Shown: piece after piece, positions 10,413 to 53,413 of the stretch
Position numbering within the stretch: the first letter of the stretch is position 1
Layout: each line of letters starts with the position of its first letter
Source of the DNA: Strigamia acuminata
Lineage: Eukaryota > Arthropoda > Chilopoda > Geophilomorpha > Linotaeniidae
Assembly (NCBI GenBank): GCA_949358305.1
Contig: OX442314.1
Location: 8,797,060 to 8,861,059, forward strand
Direction: 5' to 3'
DNA: 64,000 nt
Made by a program: the position numbers and the translations under genes
The notes under the pieces: model-generated
Seen by the model: only the letters and a program-made list of their open reading frames with translations
What the model was told of the DNA's origin: nothing
Database searches by the model: none

Positions 10413-11575
10413 TTAAACCGTCCAAACCACAAACAATGCCAAAGTTAGGAGAATTATCCATTGTGGAACACTGAGCAATTGACTTGACTTTATGCTTAGA
10501 ATCATTTTCTGCTGAAATATCCATGTCAAAGGCAGTTCATCATCTGCAAATGGAAGCTTAACAATCCTCCAATACTTTTTTATAAGTATATTGGTCCATG
10601 ATACCCTTAATTTTATGTTGTGGACCAATACCCATACAGGAAACCATCCCCAAGCCATTTTACTATTGGAATGACTGCCATTACACTGTTAAAACCCTTA
10701 AAATGTTTTTCCGTTTGTTTGCTGATGTGACATCGAAAAGAGTCCCAAACCAGCATTCGTTTTCTAAATGAAATTGTTTTGACAATGCGGTTTAGCCAAT
10801 CGATTGTATTTTCGTTATTGAACCAGCCGTTTACACAACAACTCCCCCCTTCAAATCTTGCAAGGCTTTAACCTCACGTATAGCCTGTTTATAAATTATA
10901 TAAGGCTGTAACTTCGTACCATCGCCCTTTGCCGAAAGCATCACACTAAAGTGCGCCTTTTCGTTATCTGTGGACTTAATAACTTCAACAGATTTGGCCT
11001 TTTTCTCCGTAACAGTGGTGGATGCCGGCATATCAAACCACACACTGGTTTCATCGGCTGCGATGATGTCACACGGTTTCAGTTGGTACTTTTCTCGAAG
11101 TTGGTTTGCGAATACGATAAACGATGCTACTTTTTCACACAATTGAGCAGGGTCTTTTTGGCTAGTTGTTGTTTTATGCCGCAACGACAAGCCTTGCGCT
11201 TCATAAAGTTGTCAACCCAACCAGCGCTAGCGGTGGAAGTGTTAGTTTTAGCGTCGGCGTAATCGGAAAAAAGTTCTTTTGCCTTCCTCTGAATTAAACG
11301 CCGAGACACACCTTCATGTCATCTACGTTTTTCACTAATCCACTCTACGAGGTCGTTCTCCATCTCTACGCTAGTAGATTTCGCTCCTCCGCCATCCAAT
11401 CTTTTCGTTTCCCCCCACCCGCTCTACTCCTTTCTTCAATTTTTGCTGCATCGTGTTTCTAATCTCTGATTGTCGAAGGAGTCACACCGAATTTCTTTGC
11501 AGCCTTTTCGCCGGAATTCTCCTTGGCATACTTAATTGCTGCCAACTTAAAGTTGAGATCAAACAAATGTGGCAT
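10413..11575 (-). pseudogene. Decayed pogo/Tigger-like transposase
   Basis: Reading right to left, the ATG at 11575 begins MPHLFDLNFKLAAIKYAKEN, a psq/CENP-B-type helix-turn-helix. The frame is broken by TAG in place of the expected Trp codon after TPSTIRD (about 11460). A CENPB-type second HTH follows (11309-11127, GWVDNFMKRK). The DDE region follows at 11190-10831, with the first catalytic Asp in IIAADETSVWF, and then further DDE sequence containing LVWDSFRCHIS (about 10750). Frameshifts and several stops interrupt it before about 10430. An intact Tigger/TIGD-type transposase would be about 500 aa. The element is dead. Confidence 0.85.
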
Positions 11576-11679
11576 CTCGCAGCTACTGTACTCAATACTA
11601 CTCAAAACTCTGCTTGCTGCGGTATTTATATGCGTACACTTGGGCCGTTTCCGAGATGTAACAACAATTACGTTTCAAA

Positions 11680-11808
11680 AACGTGACAATAGGCCCCGCG
11701 CACTACACAAAGTCCGCGCGTTGTTCGTAAAAAACCGTTTGACCCCACGTATTAATTAAGGTCCGCGCGTTATTAAAGGCTCGCGTACTAATCAAAGATA
11801 TACGGTAG
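11680..11808 (-). mobile_element. Outer end of the Tigger-like element
   Basis: On the minus strand this starts CTACCGTATATCTTTGAT and contains short CGCGCGGACC repeats before the transposase start. CTACCGT plus the downstream TAGTAC match the ends of the fold-back element at 9725-10206. Bases 9725-11808 may therefore be one decayed transposon with inverted termini. Confidence 0.5.
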
Positions 11809-12089
11809 TATTTTATTGAATGTAAGTCTCGGTGTGGCAACCCACCGTGATCTTGAATATTAGAATTAATTGTAATTTTAATAGCAATAGGTCAGGATCA
11901 CTACAGTCTGACACAAACTAACCTGGAGTTGATCGTCTTTCATCAAGACAAGTTCATCGACAAAGTAAGTATGAGACTAGGGAAAACCGATATTGTCTAT
12001 AGAAAACTATTTCCTTTTCAGCAACAAAGTAGCAACAATTCGTAATAAAATTGCGATAATTTCGCTTGTTCGCAAAAATTAATCGCTTA
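11809..12089. other. Unassigned DNA with one possible orphan exon
   Basis: Bases about 11891-11963 read as an open segment (QDHYSLTQTNLELIVFHQDK) between an AATAG acceptor-like and a GTAAGT donor-like sequence on the plus strand. No partner exons were found and no family is recognised. Confidence 0.25.
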
Positions 12090-12415
12090 TGCTGGGCGCA
12101 CACAGACCGCGCGATTTCGCGTCGCGTCGCGATCGCGTTGCCATTGCGCATACGCAGGTGACGTCATTTCCTTCGCGCTGGTTCGAAATCTACTTTTGGA
12201 AATAGTACTTGTCCCAAGTACTATTTCACCTGCGATTCATGTCGCAGCCAATCCCGTGAGCTGTTTGAAATGACGTCATTTCATCAACATTTTCGGTTGC
12301 TGTGTGAATGCTGGGGAATGACGTCATAAGATTGAATTCGCAGAGCTGAAATAGCTACATGTGTGTAGCATTGCGCGCGATTTACAGCGCGATTTCGCAG
12401 CATAAAACTTCTTCC
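12090..12415. repeat. GC-rich MITE-like segment with three TGACGTCA sites
   Basis: GCTGGGCGCACACAGACCGC at the left end and repeated GCGCGATTTCGC blocks near both ends suggest a non-autonomous transposon. Perfect TGACGTCA palindromes (CRE/ATF consensus) occur at 12159-12166, 12271-12278 and 12319-12326. It lies 3' of both the Argonaute and the MSK gene. Confidence 0.45.
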
Positions 12416-13869
12416 TGAGTTCGCTATCTGTAGTACGCTCCGCTCTTACTACTGATCAGCTTGTTGATGTGCAGATTATTTCAAATATTAGACAATGGCA
12501 TTGCTTCTCACAACAGTGGATTGACATGGAATATAAGCCTGGGCATTTGTAAAAAATTTACAAAAATTGGTCAAAACCACGACCCATTTTTATTTTTAAA
12601 AAGGCTAGTCTTCTTGCCTTGCATGGCACACCACATGGTTAAACACCACGGGTTGTATTCGAATTTTTTGTAAGAAAAAAAACTCGTATTTTCAGAAGGT
12701 TTTTTTGAATAAGGAGATAACTTTTGTAACTGTTCATGGCAATAATTTGGTTTTAGACTGCCTTCTCAATCAGACAGGATAAGCATCCTGTTGAGAGATA
12801 GGGGCTTGTAGGCCTGTTGCCCTGGCAACGACCTAATTGTTCATGAGAAGCAACTTTTTTGGACGAAATAAAAAATAATAAACAGAAATAATTCTGATAA
12901 AAATAAAATACATATTTCCAATAAATATTCTTATTTTTGTTTCACCCTGGTGACTACCGGGTCACCACAACATAAATGTGTAAGATTTCTTCTCTGGTCT
13001 CGTTTTACAAAAGAAATAAAGCGTTTTTTTTGTTGAACAGTTTTAATATAAAATTTAAAGATGCAATATATATATATTATCTACATATATTAGCTCTCTC
13101 TCAAATATATTTTTAAGACCCCTAGAATTATAATCTGCAAAAATCAGAAATGCGTGCTCAGCTCACCAACAGCGACAACAAAAATTATTATTACAATAAA
13201 CGGCCAAACATCTCGATCGAATCCTCTTATTTACAATTATTATGAAAAATTGGTCAAATTTAATCAAAAATTGATATTATGCGCTCATTTTTCACATTAT
13301 TATTATTTACATTTGATAAATATTTGATAAACTGATGCAGCTGCCTTCCACATTGGGAGGTCATCCAAGAGCCAAAAAATCATGTTTTTCAATTTATTTT
13401 TTAATATTTCTTTTCAATAATTATGTCAGATCTAGAATTTATAATTCATTGTCTCCTGGAGTAAATGGAATGATTTTTCTTTCCTTTTCTTTTCGTTAAA
13501 TGAACTTTTCTTTGTCAACAAGGCACTGTACACATTTGGAATTTCTCATTTTTTTTTTTTCATTTTTCTTTGACTAGTTATGTAAAAAAAAATTATAGAA
13601 ATATGTTAATTATTATAATAAAAATTTTAAACCCACACCACAAGGGAAAAAATTTGCAAATATGCAATAATTGCACTTTTTTCTTCATCGACCGTATTTC
13701 TCTCGAATTACAAGCACGTAATTGTATTTCTAAATTGTACTCAATATTTGTAAAGTTTCCAAACTGCACAATTAAATTGAAACGCCTTAATTATCTTAAT
13801 TATGTGACGTTTTGCATCGATTTTGTAAAGTTTCATCCCGCAATTTGAAAATAAACGTTAATCACAAGA
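12416..13869. other. Intergenic AT-rich DNA, 3' flank of MSK
   Basis: No gene was recognised. The stretch holds poly-T, ATATAT and AATAATAA runs and presumably includes the MSK 3' UTR at its right side. Confidence 0.5.
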
Positions 13870-14290
13870 TAAATATTACGTATTTTCTATTTTTTACGTT
13901 AAATTTAACGTAAAAATTACGAAATCAGCCATTTTTACGTTAATTGTAACCTAAAAATTACAAAATCAGCCTTTTTTACGATAATTGTAACGTAAAAGTT
14001 ACGAAATAAGACATTTTTACGTTAATTGTAAGTAAAAATTACGAAATGTAGGCATCTTTACGTAGATTATAACAATCTTCGCCGTTTTCACGTGAATCAT
14101 AACGTAAATATTACAAAATTAGCAACCTTACATCAATTGTAATGTAACTTGATAAAATTGACATATTTTACCTAAATTACAACGTAAATACTGTAAAATC
14201 AAGTATTATTATCTCAATTATAACGTAAATTTTGCATAATTTACCATTTACTCATTAATTATAACGTAAAAACAACGTTTTTGTCATTAT
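13870..14290. repeat. Degenerate 40-45 bp repeat with TTTTTACGTTAATTGTAACG
   Basis: About nine diverged copies of a unit built on ACGTTAATTGTAACGTAAAAATTACGAAATC. The TTACGTTAA/TTGTAACGTAA core is near-palindromic. The array lies in the MSK 3' flank, about 210-630 bp downstream of the stop. Confidence 0.75.
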
Positions 14291-14500
14291 TTCCAGTACG
14301 AAATATAAAAATCCGCGCTTCTAATTCGAGAAGAACACAGCATGTATCTTTGGGTATTTAAACTAACAGTCACGCCCGCATAATTTCAAAAACCAATGTC
14401 AAACAAGTAATAATAATAATAATAATTAATAATAATAATAATAAATGTATATCTGATAATTTAGAATTAAAAAATATATATTTCTTTATATATATATTAA

Positions 14501-46055
<31,555 letters not shown>

Positions 46056-46329
46056 GGGGGTGAGACACGTTTCTAGGGGTCAGTCGACTTAATGCCCACC
46101 TTTCGGTTTTAACAGCTGAGGGAAAACAAGGATAAATTCGCGGAACTTTCGAGCCGACTAGCGGAATCTGGTGGCGCAATTTCTCATTATGCGATTATCT
46201 AAGAATTGGCCGTTCGCGGAAATGGCCGCAATTGGGTTACATGGATCTTCGTTTTTCGTGTTAAATGGGGAATGCAGGAATAAAAATGGAGATTTTCTTT
46301 TAAAAAATGTTTTATTTAATTGATATTTT

Positions 46330-49300
46330 TTATTTTGAGACGTGTAGAAGTATTGGATAGTGATTATCTTCGTTGTACGTTGATGACAGTTCCGTTTTAA
46401 ACTGAAAATAAAACGATTTTAGAAGAAAATTAATTCGTTTTAAATGTGTTTTGGGATTTGACGTGTTTTAAGTATACAATTCGACATTTTTGGCATAATT
46501 TGCTCGTAAAATCAACCGTTTTAGTGCAATTTACGCTCGTAATTCATCGTTTTAGTGCAATTTACGCTCGTAATTCATCGTTTAAGTGCAATTTACTCGC
46601 ACAATTCATCGTTTTAACCGTTTAAGTGCAATTTACTCGCATAATTCATCGTTTTAACCGTTTTACAACATTTTATAATTATTCTAATATCTTTGACGAC
46701 CGAAACGAACTTTTTCTGAATGCTCGCAACGAATTTTCAGCGTAAATTTCGCCAATTTCACATTTAAAACGTAAATAAGACGAAACATCGAGAAAAATTC
46801 AGTTTTAAACACAACCAGACGCTTAACTCGCGACCCAAAACAGATTTTTCCTCAAAAAAAATTTACTTTGTCGTTCAATCGCGTTATTTCTTCGTCGTAA
46901 TCGTTCACTACTTCAACTTTTGCATATTTTTTCATCAACAATACGAATTCTTGCAACGTGTTGGACCTCGAAGGTGTAAAAATAAACGCTTCGCCCTAAA
47001 TTCAGCAATAAATAACGTTTAAAATCAATTATTTCGTTAAAAAACGTCACATTTTGCATTACTTTCGGCTTCAGTATACGTATTATTGCTCGGGCTAATT
47101 CCTCTCGTCCTTCTTTAAAGAAAACACTGGAAAAAATAATTACGGGTGTAATAATTAACGATAAATTATGAATTTCATTTATTTTGAGTTGAATTACCAA
47201 TCTGCACAGATGACGTAGTCAAATTTCGATTCTAAATCGCCTAAATCGCTGGAATCCCATTGAAGGACTCTGATTGGTGGGTGGAAAAATTCATTTATAG
47301 TCGTGTAATTTTTGGGATGTTTGCAGGTTAAATTTATTTACCTGGATTTGACTTTAGTTGTGTTGAATTGTGTGGTGTTTGCAGTGATTATTTCTTTTAT
47401 GTTTTTCACGCAGAGATTGTTGCCGTCTGTGAGTAAGACTTCTTTTGCGTTTGATGCTGCAGCTATCTGTTTGGAATATTGGAATTGTGACTTTTTTGTT
47501 TTGGGTTTTGGTAGGGAAGGCGGCAAATGTTTAGTTTCGATGGACAACAATTTTTGGAGAGAAAAGTGTCAAAATTTGAATTTTAGAAGAGAAAAGTGTC
47601 AAAATTTGAATTTTAGAAGAGGAAAGTGTCAAAATATGAATTTTAGAAGAGGAAAGTGTCAAAATATGAATTTTAGTATAGAAAAGTGTCAAAATTTGAA
47701 TTTTAGAAGAGGAAAGTGTCAAAATTTGAATTTTAGAAGAGGAAAGTGTCAAAATATGAATTTTAGTATAGAAAAGTGTCAAAATTTGAATTTTAGAAGA
47801 GAAAAGTGTCAAAATTTGTATTTTATAAGCAAATATTTTGCACAAAAAATTAATTTTAAACGAAAATTTTCCAAATTTTGAATTTTAAACGAAAATTTTC
47901 CAAATTTTGAATTTTAAACGAAGATTTTCCAAATTTTGAATTTTAAACGAAAATTTTCCAAGTTTTGAATTTTTAACGAGATTTTCTAAATTTTGAATAA
48001 CGAAAATTTTCCAAATTTTGAATTTTAAACGAAAATTTTCCAAATTTTGAATTTTAAACGAAAATTTTCCAAATTTTGAATTTTAAACGAAAATTTTCCA
48101 AATTTTGAATTTTAAACGAAAATTTTCCAAATTTTGAATTTTAAACGAAAATTTTCCAAATTTTGAATTTTAAACAAAAATTTTCCAAATTTTGAATTTT
48201 AAACGAAAATTTTCCAAATTTTGAATTTTAAACGAAAATTTTCCAAATTTTGAATTTTAAACGAAAATTTTCCAAATTTTGAATTTTAAACGAAAATTTT
48301 CCAAATTTTGAATTTTAAACGAAAATTTTCCAAATTTTGAATTTTAAACGAAAATTTTCCAAATTTTGAATTTTAAACGAAAATTTTCCAAATTTTGAAT
48401 TTTAAACAAAAAAATTCTAAATGGTAAATTGTCGGCCAAGACAAATACAAATTTTGAATTTCAGACAAAATAAATACAGTATCCAAATTTTGAATTTTGA
48501 ACGAAATAATATTTCAAATTTTATATTTTAAACAAAAAATTATCCAAATTTTAAATTTTAGAGCAAAAAATATCTAAATTCTGAAATTTAGACAAAAAAA
48601 AAATCAAATCCTAAATTTTAGACCAAAAAAACTCAAAATTTTGAATTTTAAACCCGAAAAATCCAAAACTTCAAACTTTCAAAGCAAAAAAAAGTTCGTA
48701 AATTGAATTTAAGACCCAAAAAAATTCAAAAATTGAATTTAAAACCCAAAAAAAATTCAAAAATCGAAAAATTTGAATTTCGTTCTAAAAAAAACCAAAA
48801 AAATTTGAATTTTTGTTGATTTACCAACACTCCCGCTAAACAAGTCATTCCACCTCCGATTTCGCACATGATTTTGCCACTAAAAAGAACTAACAATAAA
48901 TTTAAAAACCTTCCAAACATCCCACACACAAACATCACACATTCTCACTTAAATAACGACCTCCTTTTCAGCAAATAATACCCAAGAACTTCTTCTGACG
49001 GCCACACGCCTGCAATCAACAATAAATTCCACATTTCATAATTAATTTCCACAAATATTCATTTAAATTACGTACAAACGTTTCCAGTGTTATTAAAACC
49101 AATCAAATCATTAAGAGATAACTTCTGCTTAACAAATCGTATTTGCAGAGTTAATTCGGGCAAAACCAGTGAATATATTTCGCGCCATTCTCCTTCGTTG
49201 TCATTTAAGTTTTTCGTTTTCTTATTCATCACGACGAGACCAAAAGTTGAAAATTCTCGGCTGTTTTCATCGATTTTGTGCTGTCTAAGCGCCTAAAAAT

Positions 49301-49446
49301 CAAAAATAATTTGTCATATTAGTGGAAATTAATAATTACATCTTAATAATTACATTTGATAACATTTTCCAGCGTCTAAGAGCAATTGAGGGTTTATTAG
49401 ATGAGTTATTTGAATCTTGTTTGTCCACGACCGTGGTGGACGCCAT
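46330..49446 (-). CDS. CAMKMT: Calmodulin-lysine N-methyltransferase, 295 aa, 9 exons
   Basis: Exons: 49446-49354, 49292-49076, 49009-48949, 48879-48825, 47466-47342, 47269-47198, 47126-47063, 46995-46867, 46401-46330. They total 888 nt with all phases matched. The family enzyme trimethylates Lys115 of calmodulin using S-adenosylmethionine. The N-terminal helix SIALRRWKMLSNALRQHKI matches human CAMKMT's start. [20 protein letters not shown] is the family signature. The SAM-binding motif I is CEIGGGMTCLAG (about 129-140), followed by KEVLLTDGN (about 150-158), FDYVICAD and a final HYPILL near the end. Human is 323 aa, so length is normal. Intron 4 is filled by two minisatellites. The gene shares a roughly 480 bp divergent promoter with the gene at 49929. 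Confidence 0.95.
46480..46680. repeat. GTGCAATTTACGCTCGTAATTCATCG repeats
   Basis: Four copies of TTTAGTGCAATTTACGCTCG plus TAATTCATCG or a variant, in the last CAMKMT intron. The later copies are lengthened by TTTTAACCG. Confidence 0.75.
47555..48420. repeat. 30 bp and 29 bp minisatellites in CAMKMT intron 4
   Basis: 47555-47820 has nine 30 bp units AAAGTGTCAAAATTTGAATTTTAGAAGAGG. 47860-48415 has about 18 units of 29 bp, AAAATTTTCCAAATTTTGAATTTTAAACG. The two units share a TTTGAATTTTA core. The 30 bp array keeps frames open on both strands, creating a spurious 189-codon frame. Confidence 0.97.
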
Positions 49447-49928
49447 TTTTGTTTAGCGTCAGATTGAGCTCGTTGGTGGATGCTTCCGCCTGGTGTCAAT
49501 TATTTGAAAACAAATAAAATGAATTTGCTGTGAAATTGTGCAGAAAATTCCTGAATTTGACAACAAAATTTAAAAGTTATTAATCTTAATTTGTTTATTT
49601 CAACTTTCGATATTTGTTTTTTAAATTTCTTAAACCAAAATTTAAAAAAATAAATAAAAATCTAAAAATTTTAATTTTTAATAATAAATGCGAATTTAAA
49701 CAAATAAAAACAAACAAAATAAATCACAAACAAATTAATTCAATTTATTCCAAACAAAAAAAACCAAAGAAATAAATATAATAACTATAATATAATAAAT
49801 AGAAATAAATCCCTATATATCGTCGTTACCATGGTAACCATTCAAATCCAAACAACATAATGGCCGCTTATTTGTAGCACCGAGTGACCTAATATTTACC
49901 TTGAAATTCAATTAAACGAACCGAACGA
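49447..49928. promoter_or_regulatory. Divergent promoter region, CAMKMT / dehydrogenase-RING gene
   Basis: The two start codons are head to head, 482 bp apart. The stretch is AT-rich with no TATA box at a convincing distance. Short GC-containing segments lie just upstream of each ATG. A shared promoter is inferred from geometry. Confidence 0.5.
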
Positions 49929-51935
49929 ATGGTCCGAGTGGCCGTCATTGGATGCGGACTTCTCGGAGTAAACATTGCCGGTATATTTCCCTCAAATTTA
50001 TTCCCTTTAAACTTAAAAATTCCGTTATTTTTTTTCAAATTTAAATTCCAGGCGAATTAGCGTACCATGGCCACCACGTTAAAATCCACGACAACGAATC
50101 ACCAGCACTGGACAAAGTTCCCGAGAGACTCAAACACGAGAAACGAATGTTGGAAACCGAAGGCATTTCCTTCGATTTTAGCGTAAATTCATTCCTAAAT
50201 CAAAATTAACCTCTAGTTTAGGCGCCAACTTTGAAAAATAAAATGGCACCACTATTTTCCCATACATTTGCACGTTAATTTGTAAATTATTTCGTAAATT
50301 AAAATATATTGTAGTGCAAACACGACAAAAGCAATTTTAATGTCTCTCAGCCCGTAAATTTTGAGTTTATCGCAATTTTTGCTCAATTTTATTTCCTACA
50401 GGGTCCAGTTTACTGCCTGGGAAAATTAGAAGAAACCGTTAAAGACGTGGATTTCATTTTCGAGGCCGTCAACGACAATCTAGAAGTGAAAAAAGACATT
50501 TTTGAACGTAAAAAAGTATTGAAAAAATCAGAATTTAATTTAAATTTTCTTGTTTATTTTTTTTCCTAGGGATTTCTCACTGCTGCAGTGATGGCGCAAT
50601 CATCGCCAGCAATTCGTTGAAACATGACGTGACAGATATAAGCGAAAGGACCGCGAATAAACAAGTTGAGTATGAGCGTAACGCATTGGAATGAAGTTTG
50701 TAATTTGTGCAATAATAATCATCTTTGATTGCTATCCAGCGTGTTATCGGTGTGCGTTTCCTGTACCCCGTGTACTGCATTCCGGAAGTCGAGATCTCCA
50801 TGGGAAAAGACACATCCGTGCACACCTTGGACAAAGGTGCGCAAATATAGAAAGGAATGTTCGAAAAAATGCATTTTTATTCATTTATTTTTTGTCCATT
50901 TTACAATATAATATATAAAAGTACTCCGTATTTTCATTTAAAAAAATCTTACGTTTAAAATGGCGACCGGATGTAGATGCGTCGCACGTGACCGGAAACC
51001 CAAAATAAACATGGCGCCCGATGTTAATACTCGGTTTTAACAATTTGTCGAGTTTATGAAAGTTTTTAACAGTTTCCGACGTGAATTTTTGAGTTTTTTT
51101 CATTAAAAATTAACATTTCTTCGTGATTTTGATTTGCAACAGTCCTTGCTTTGAGAATTTCTAACGACAGACCGATACCATTGCATTTACGTTGTAAAAA
51201 CATTTAAAATTGTAATTTTTCGAGCATTTGGGCACCCAAAAACGATATAAAGTCATAAATCGTGATGGAATGTGGTTAAAATAGCTTTGTGTGAATTGTT
51301 TTGACTGAATAAATTTTCTTTTTCAGTTCAGAAATTTCTGCAACGGATGGGAAAGACAATTTTTTTCCGCTCGGGCCCCACGCCTTTAATTCTGTCTGAA
51401 AGTCAAAGGGAGGAGAGAAAATGTGGTAAGGAATTGGCAAACAACCCGTTCTCCTTTGCCTACCGGCACGTTTAATAAATGGAAATAATAACAATAAAAA
51501 TAGACATAAAAAAAAAATAAAAAAATTGATTTGACTAGTACAGTAAGACCACACTGTTTGACTCACCTACTGATTGTCAGACCCAGTTTCAACCTGAAAT
51601 TAAAACAATAGAGAGAGTGTCCTTGTAAATTGATTACATGCCAAATAAATGGCGACACTAAACACTATTGTGTTTTCTATTAATCATAAAATCAATTATT
51701 TTTGATGCCGTGAAATTCAATCACAGGTTTTCGCATTTGAATCGAACTTGGTTGCCTCCATTTTGTTTTGTGTTTGACAAGTCTCAAAATCGCTTACCGA
51801 AATCGCAAAATCACCTTTTGCTTGATTTTTTGATTTTTCGTTTTTACTCTTTGGTGTTTTCTCAATAATGCGCGTGATTGGTGGAACTGATATCACGTGA
51901 CAAATCCAAAAGTGCAAAATTACAAAATTGCCTAT

Positions 51936-51966
<31 letters not shown>

Positions 51967-53413
51967 TTTTCTAGCAAGAATAGAACAAATCAGGCTGAAC
52001 AGACGTTTAGGCGGGCGCACGAAATATTTTCTACCGGAACTGGCCCATTTGGGGAATTTTGCACCGGACAGAGATGACTTAACAAGTAAGTTAACCTTTT
52101 AACCAATTCTACATTTTAACTAATAGTGCCACCTGGTGTGATAAACTGTCATGTCAGCCATTTTATCTATTATTTTTTTCCATCTAACAACAATTATTAC
52201 AAAAATAAGCAAAAACCAGCTAAATACTTGACCAGAAATCTGAGTTTTGTGTTAATTTAAGCAATTCTAAGATGACAGCTGCTTGAAACAATTAATTTTA
52301 ATTATTCCAAAAGCACATTCACCTACTTTTACAAGGCTTGAATAATTTATCTCAAGTCATTGCATACCATAATGTCACTCGGAAAAAAAAATGAAGGATA
52401 GATTCAGCTCCTTGTTTAGTCAGATTGTATAATGAGCTTAGTTTGTGACATCACATAAATGCAATTTGCATTCTTATTAAACTAGCACTTAACAGTTAAT
52501 AACACCTGTCTGCTCAGTCCTTAGGTTCTTCAGCAGCTAAACATTACAGAATAAACAGCTCTTGGGTGACCTTTACACACTCATGTTAAAATTCAAAAGC
52601 AAAGAAGAAAATTAGCATATTCAGGGTTAACAAGTTAACTTCCTGCCAAGTGCCAAAACATCTTCCATGTCTTTTGACAGGGGAAAATGCCTATTGATAA
52701 GTAAAAGAATCCTGGTCTTTGTTCACATCTTCGTATCTCAAAGACGAAAGGTCCGTCTGATTAGTTGTCCCAATTGCAGGATGGGATTCGGAAAGATTTA
52801 GATGATTATTTTAATAAAAAAGTGGAAAATATTTTAACTTTTGTTCAGTTTTCGACAAAAAATTCAAAATTTTTATAAAATGTAAAGATTCGGGATTCGG
52901 GGATTCCGAACGGGATTCGAAAGCCCATGTCAGAGATTCGGTTGAATGTCGTACCCCTTATAAAAATGGATTGATTGGCCATAGAACACCATGTTAAAAT
53001 ATTTTGATATAACGAACTTCCGTTCTAAGTTCCAACGAACCGATTTCTCGGGTTTCTTAGTTATAACGAGGCTTGACCGCACATTTTAGCATGCTATTGG
53101 TTTGCAAATGATGATACAATATCTTACAAATTAACGATGTAACTCTGTTGTGTTGTTTAATAAAAATGAAGATGAGTGTATGAATATATGAAAGCCTCCA
53201 TTGCATGTTTGGCCCTTTGTTTCAGACGCAAACCGATCCAATGCCGACAACGAGTGCGCCGTTTGCATGGACCACATTCGGGACTGCGTGTTCAACCCGT
53301 GTCACCACCTGAGCACCTGTGTCAAATGCGGCCATTTGCTTCTGAGCAGGGGCGAAGGTTGTCCCATCTGCCGCAAAGACATTGTCGAAATCATTCGGAT
53401 TTTTCATCCTTGA
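49929..53413 (+). CDS. NAD-binding 3-hydroxyacyl-CoA-dehydrogenase-like domain fused to RING finger, 292 aa
   Basis: Exons: 49929-49980, 50052-50182, 50402-50507, 50570-50664, 50740-50836, 51327-51425, 51975-52085, 53226-53413. They total 879 nt with all phases matched. Residues 1-165 form a Rossmann domain of the 3-hydroxyacyl-CoA dehydrogenase/lambda-crystallin type: VAVIGCGLLGVNIAGELAYH with the GxGxxG loop (8-13), DFIFEAVNDN, IIASNSLKHD and GKTIFFRSGP. The position of the catalytic His (GxHFxxP in active enzymes) reads GVRFLYP, so Arg134 replaces it. The helical catalytic domain is absent, replaced by a basic linker (about 185-235). The C-terminus is a C3HC4 RING: ligands Cys241, Cys244, Cys256, His258, Cys262, Cys265, Cys276, Cys279, ending IVEIIRIF, close to Neuralized-type RINGs. 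I infer an E3 ubiquitin ligase with a nucleotide-binding, non-catalytic sensor domain. I do not know a named family with this order. Confidence 0.9.
51928..51972 (+). repeat. TTTA microsatellite next to a splice acceptor
   Basis: About ten TTTA/ATTT units immediately before the exon at 51975. The run supplies the polypyrimidine tract of the acceptor TTTTCTAG. Confidence 0.85.
52970..53085. mobile_element. Fragment of a TATAACGA-ended pogo-like MITE
   Basis: GATATAACGAACTTCCGTTC and, inverted, TTAGTTATAACGAGGCTTGA resemble the ends of the element at 59181-59368. Both carry the ACACCATGTTAAA word seen inside that copy. Located in the last intron of the RING gene. Confidence 0.55.

Noticed and set aside
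47312-47881. 189-codon plus-strand frame with CQNLNFRR repeats
   Set aside because: It overlaps a verified CAMKMT exon on the other strand and a 30 bp minisatellite.
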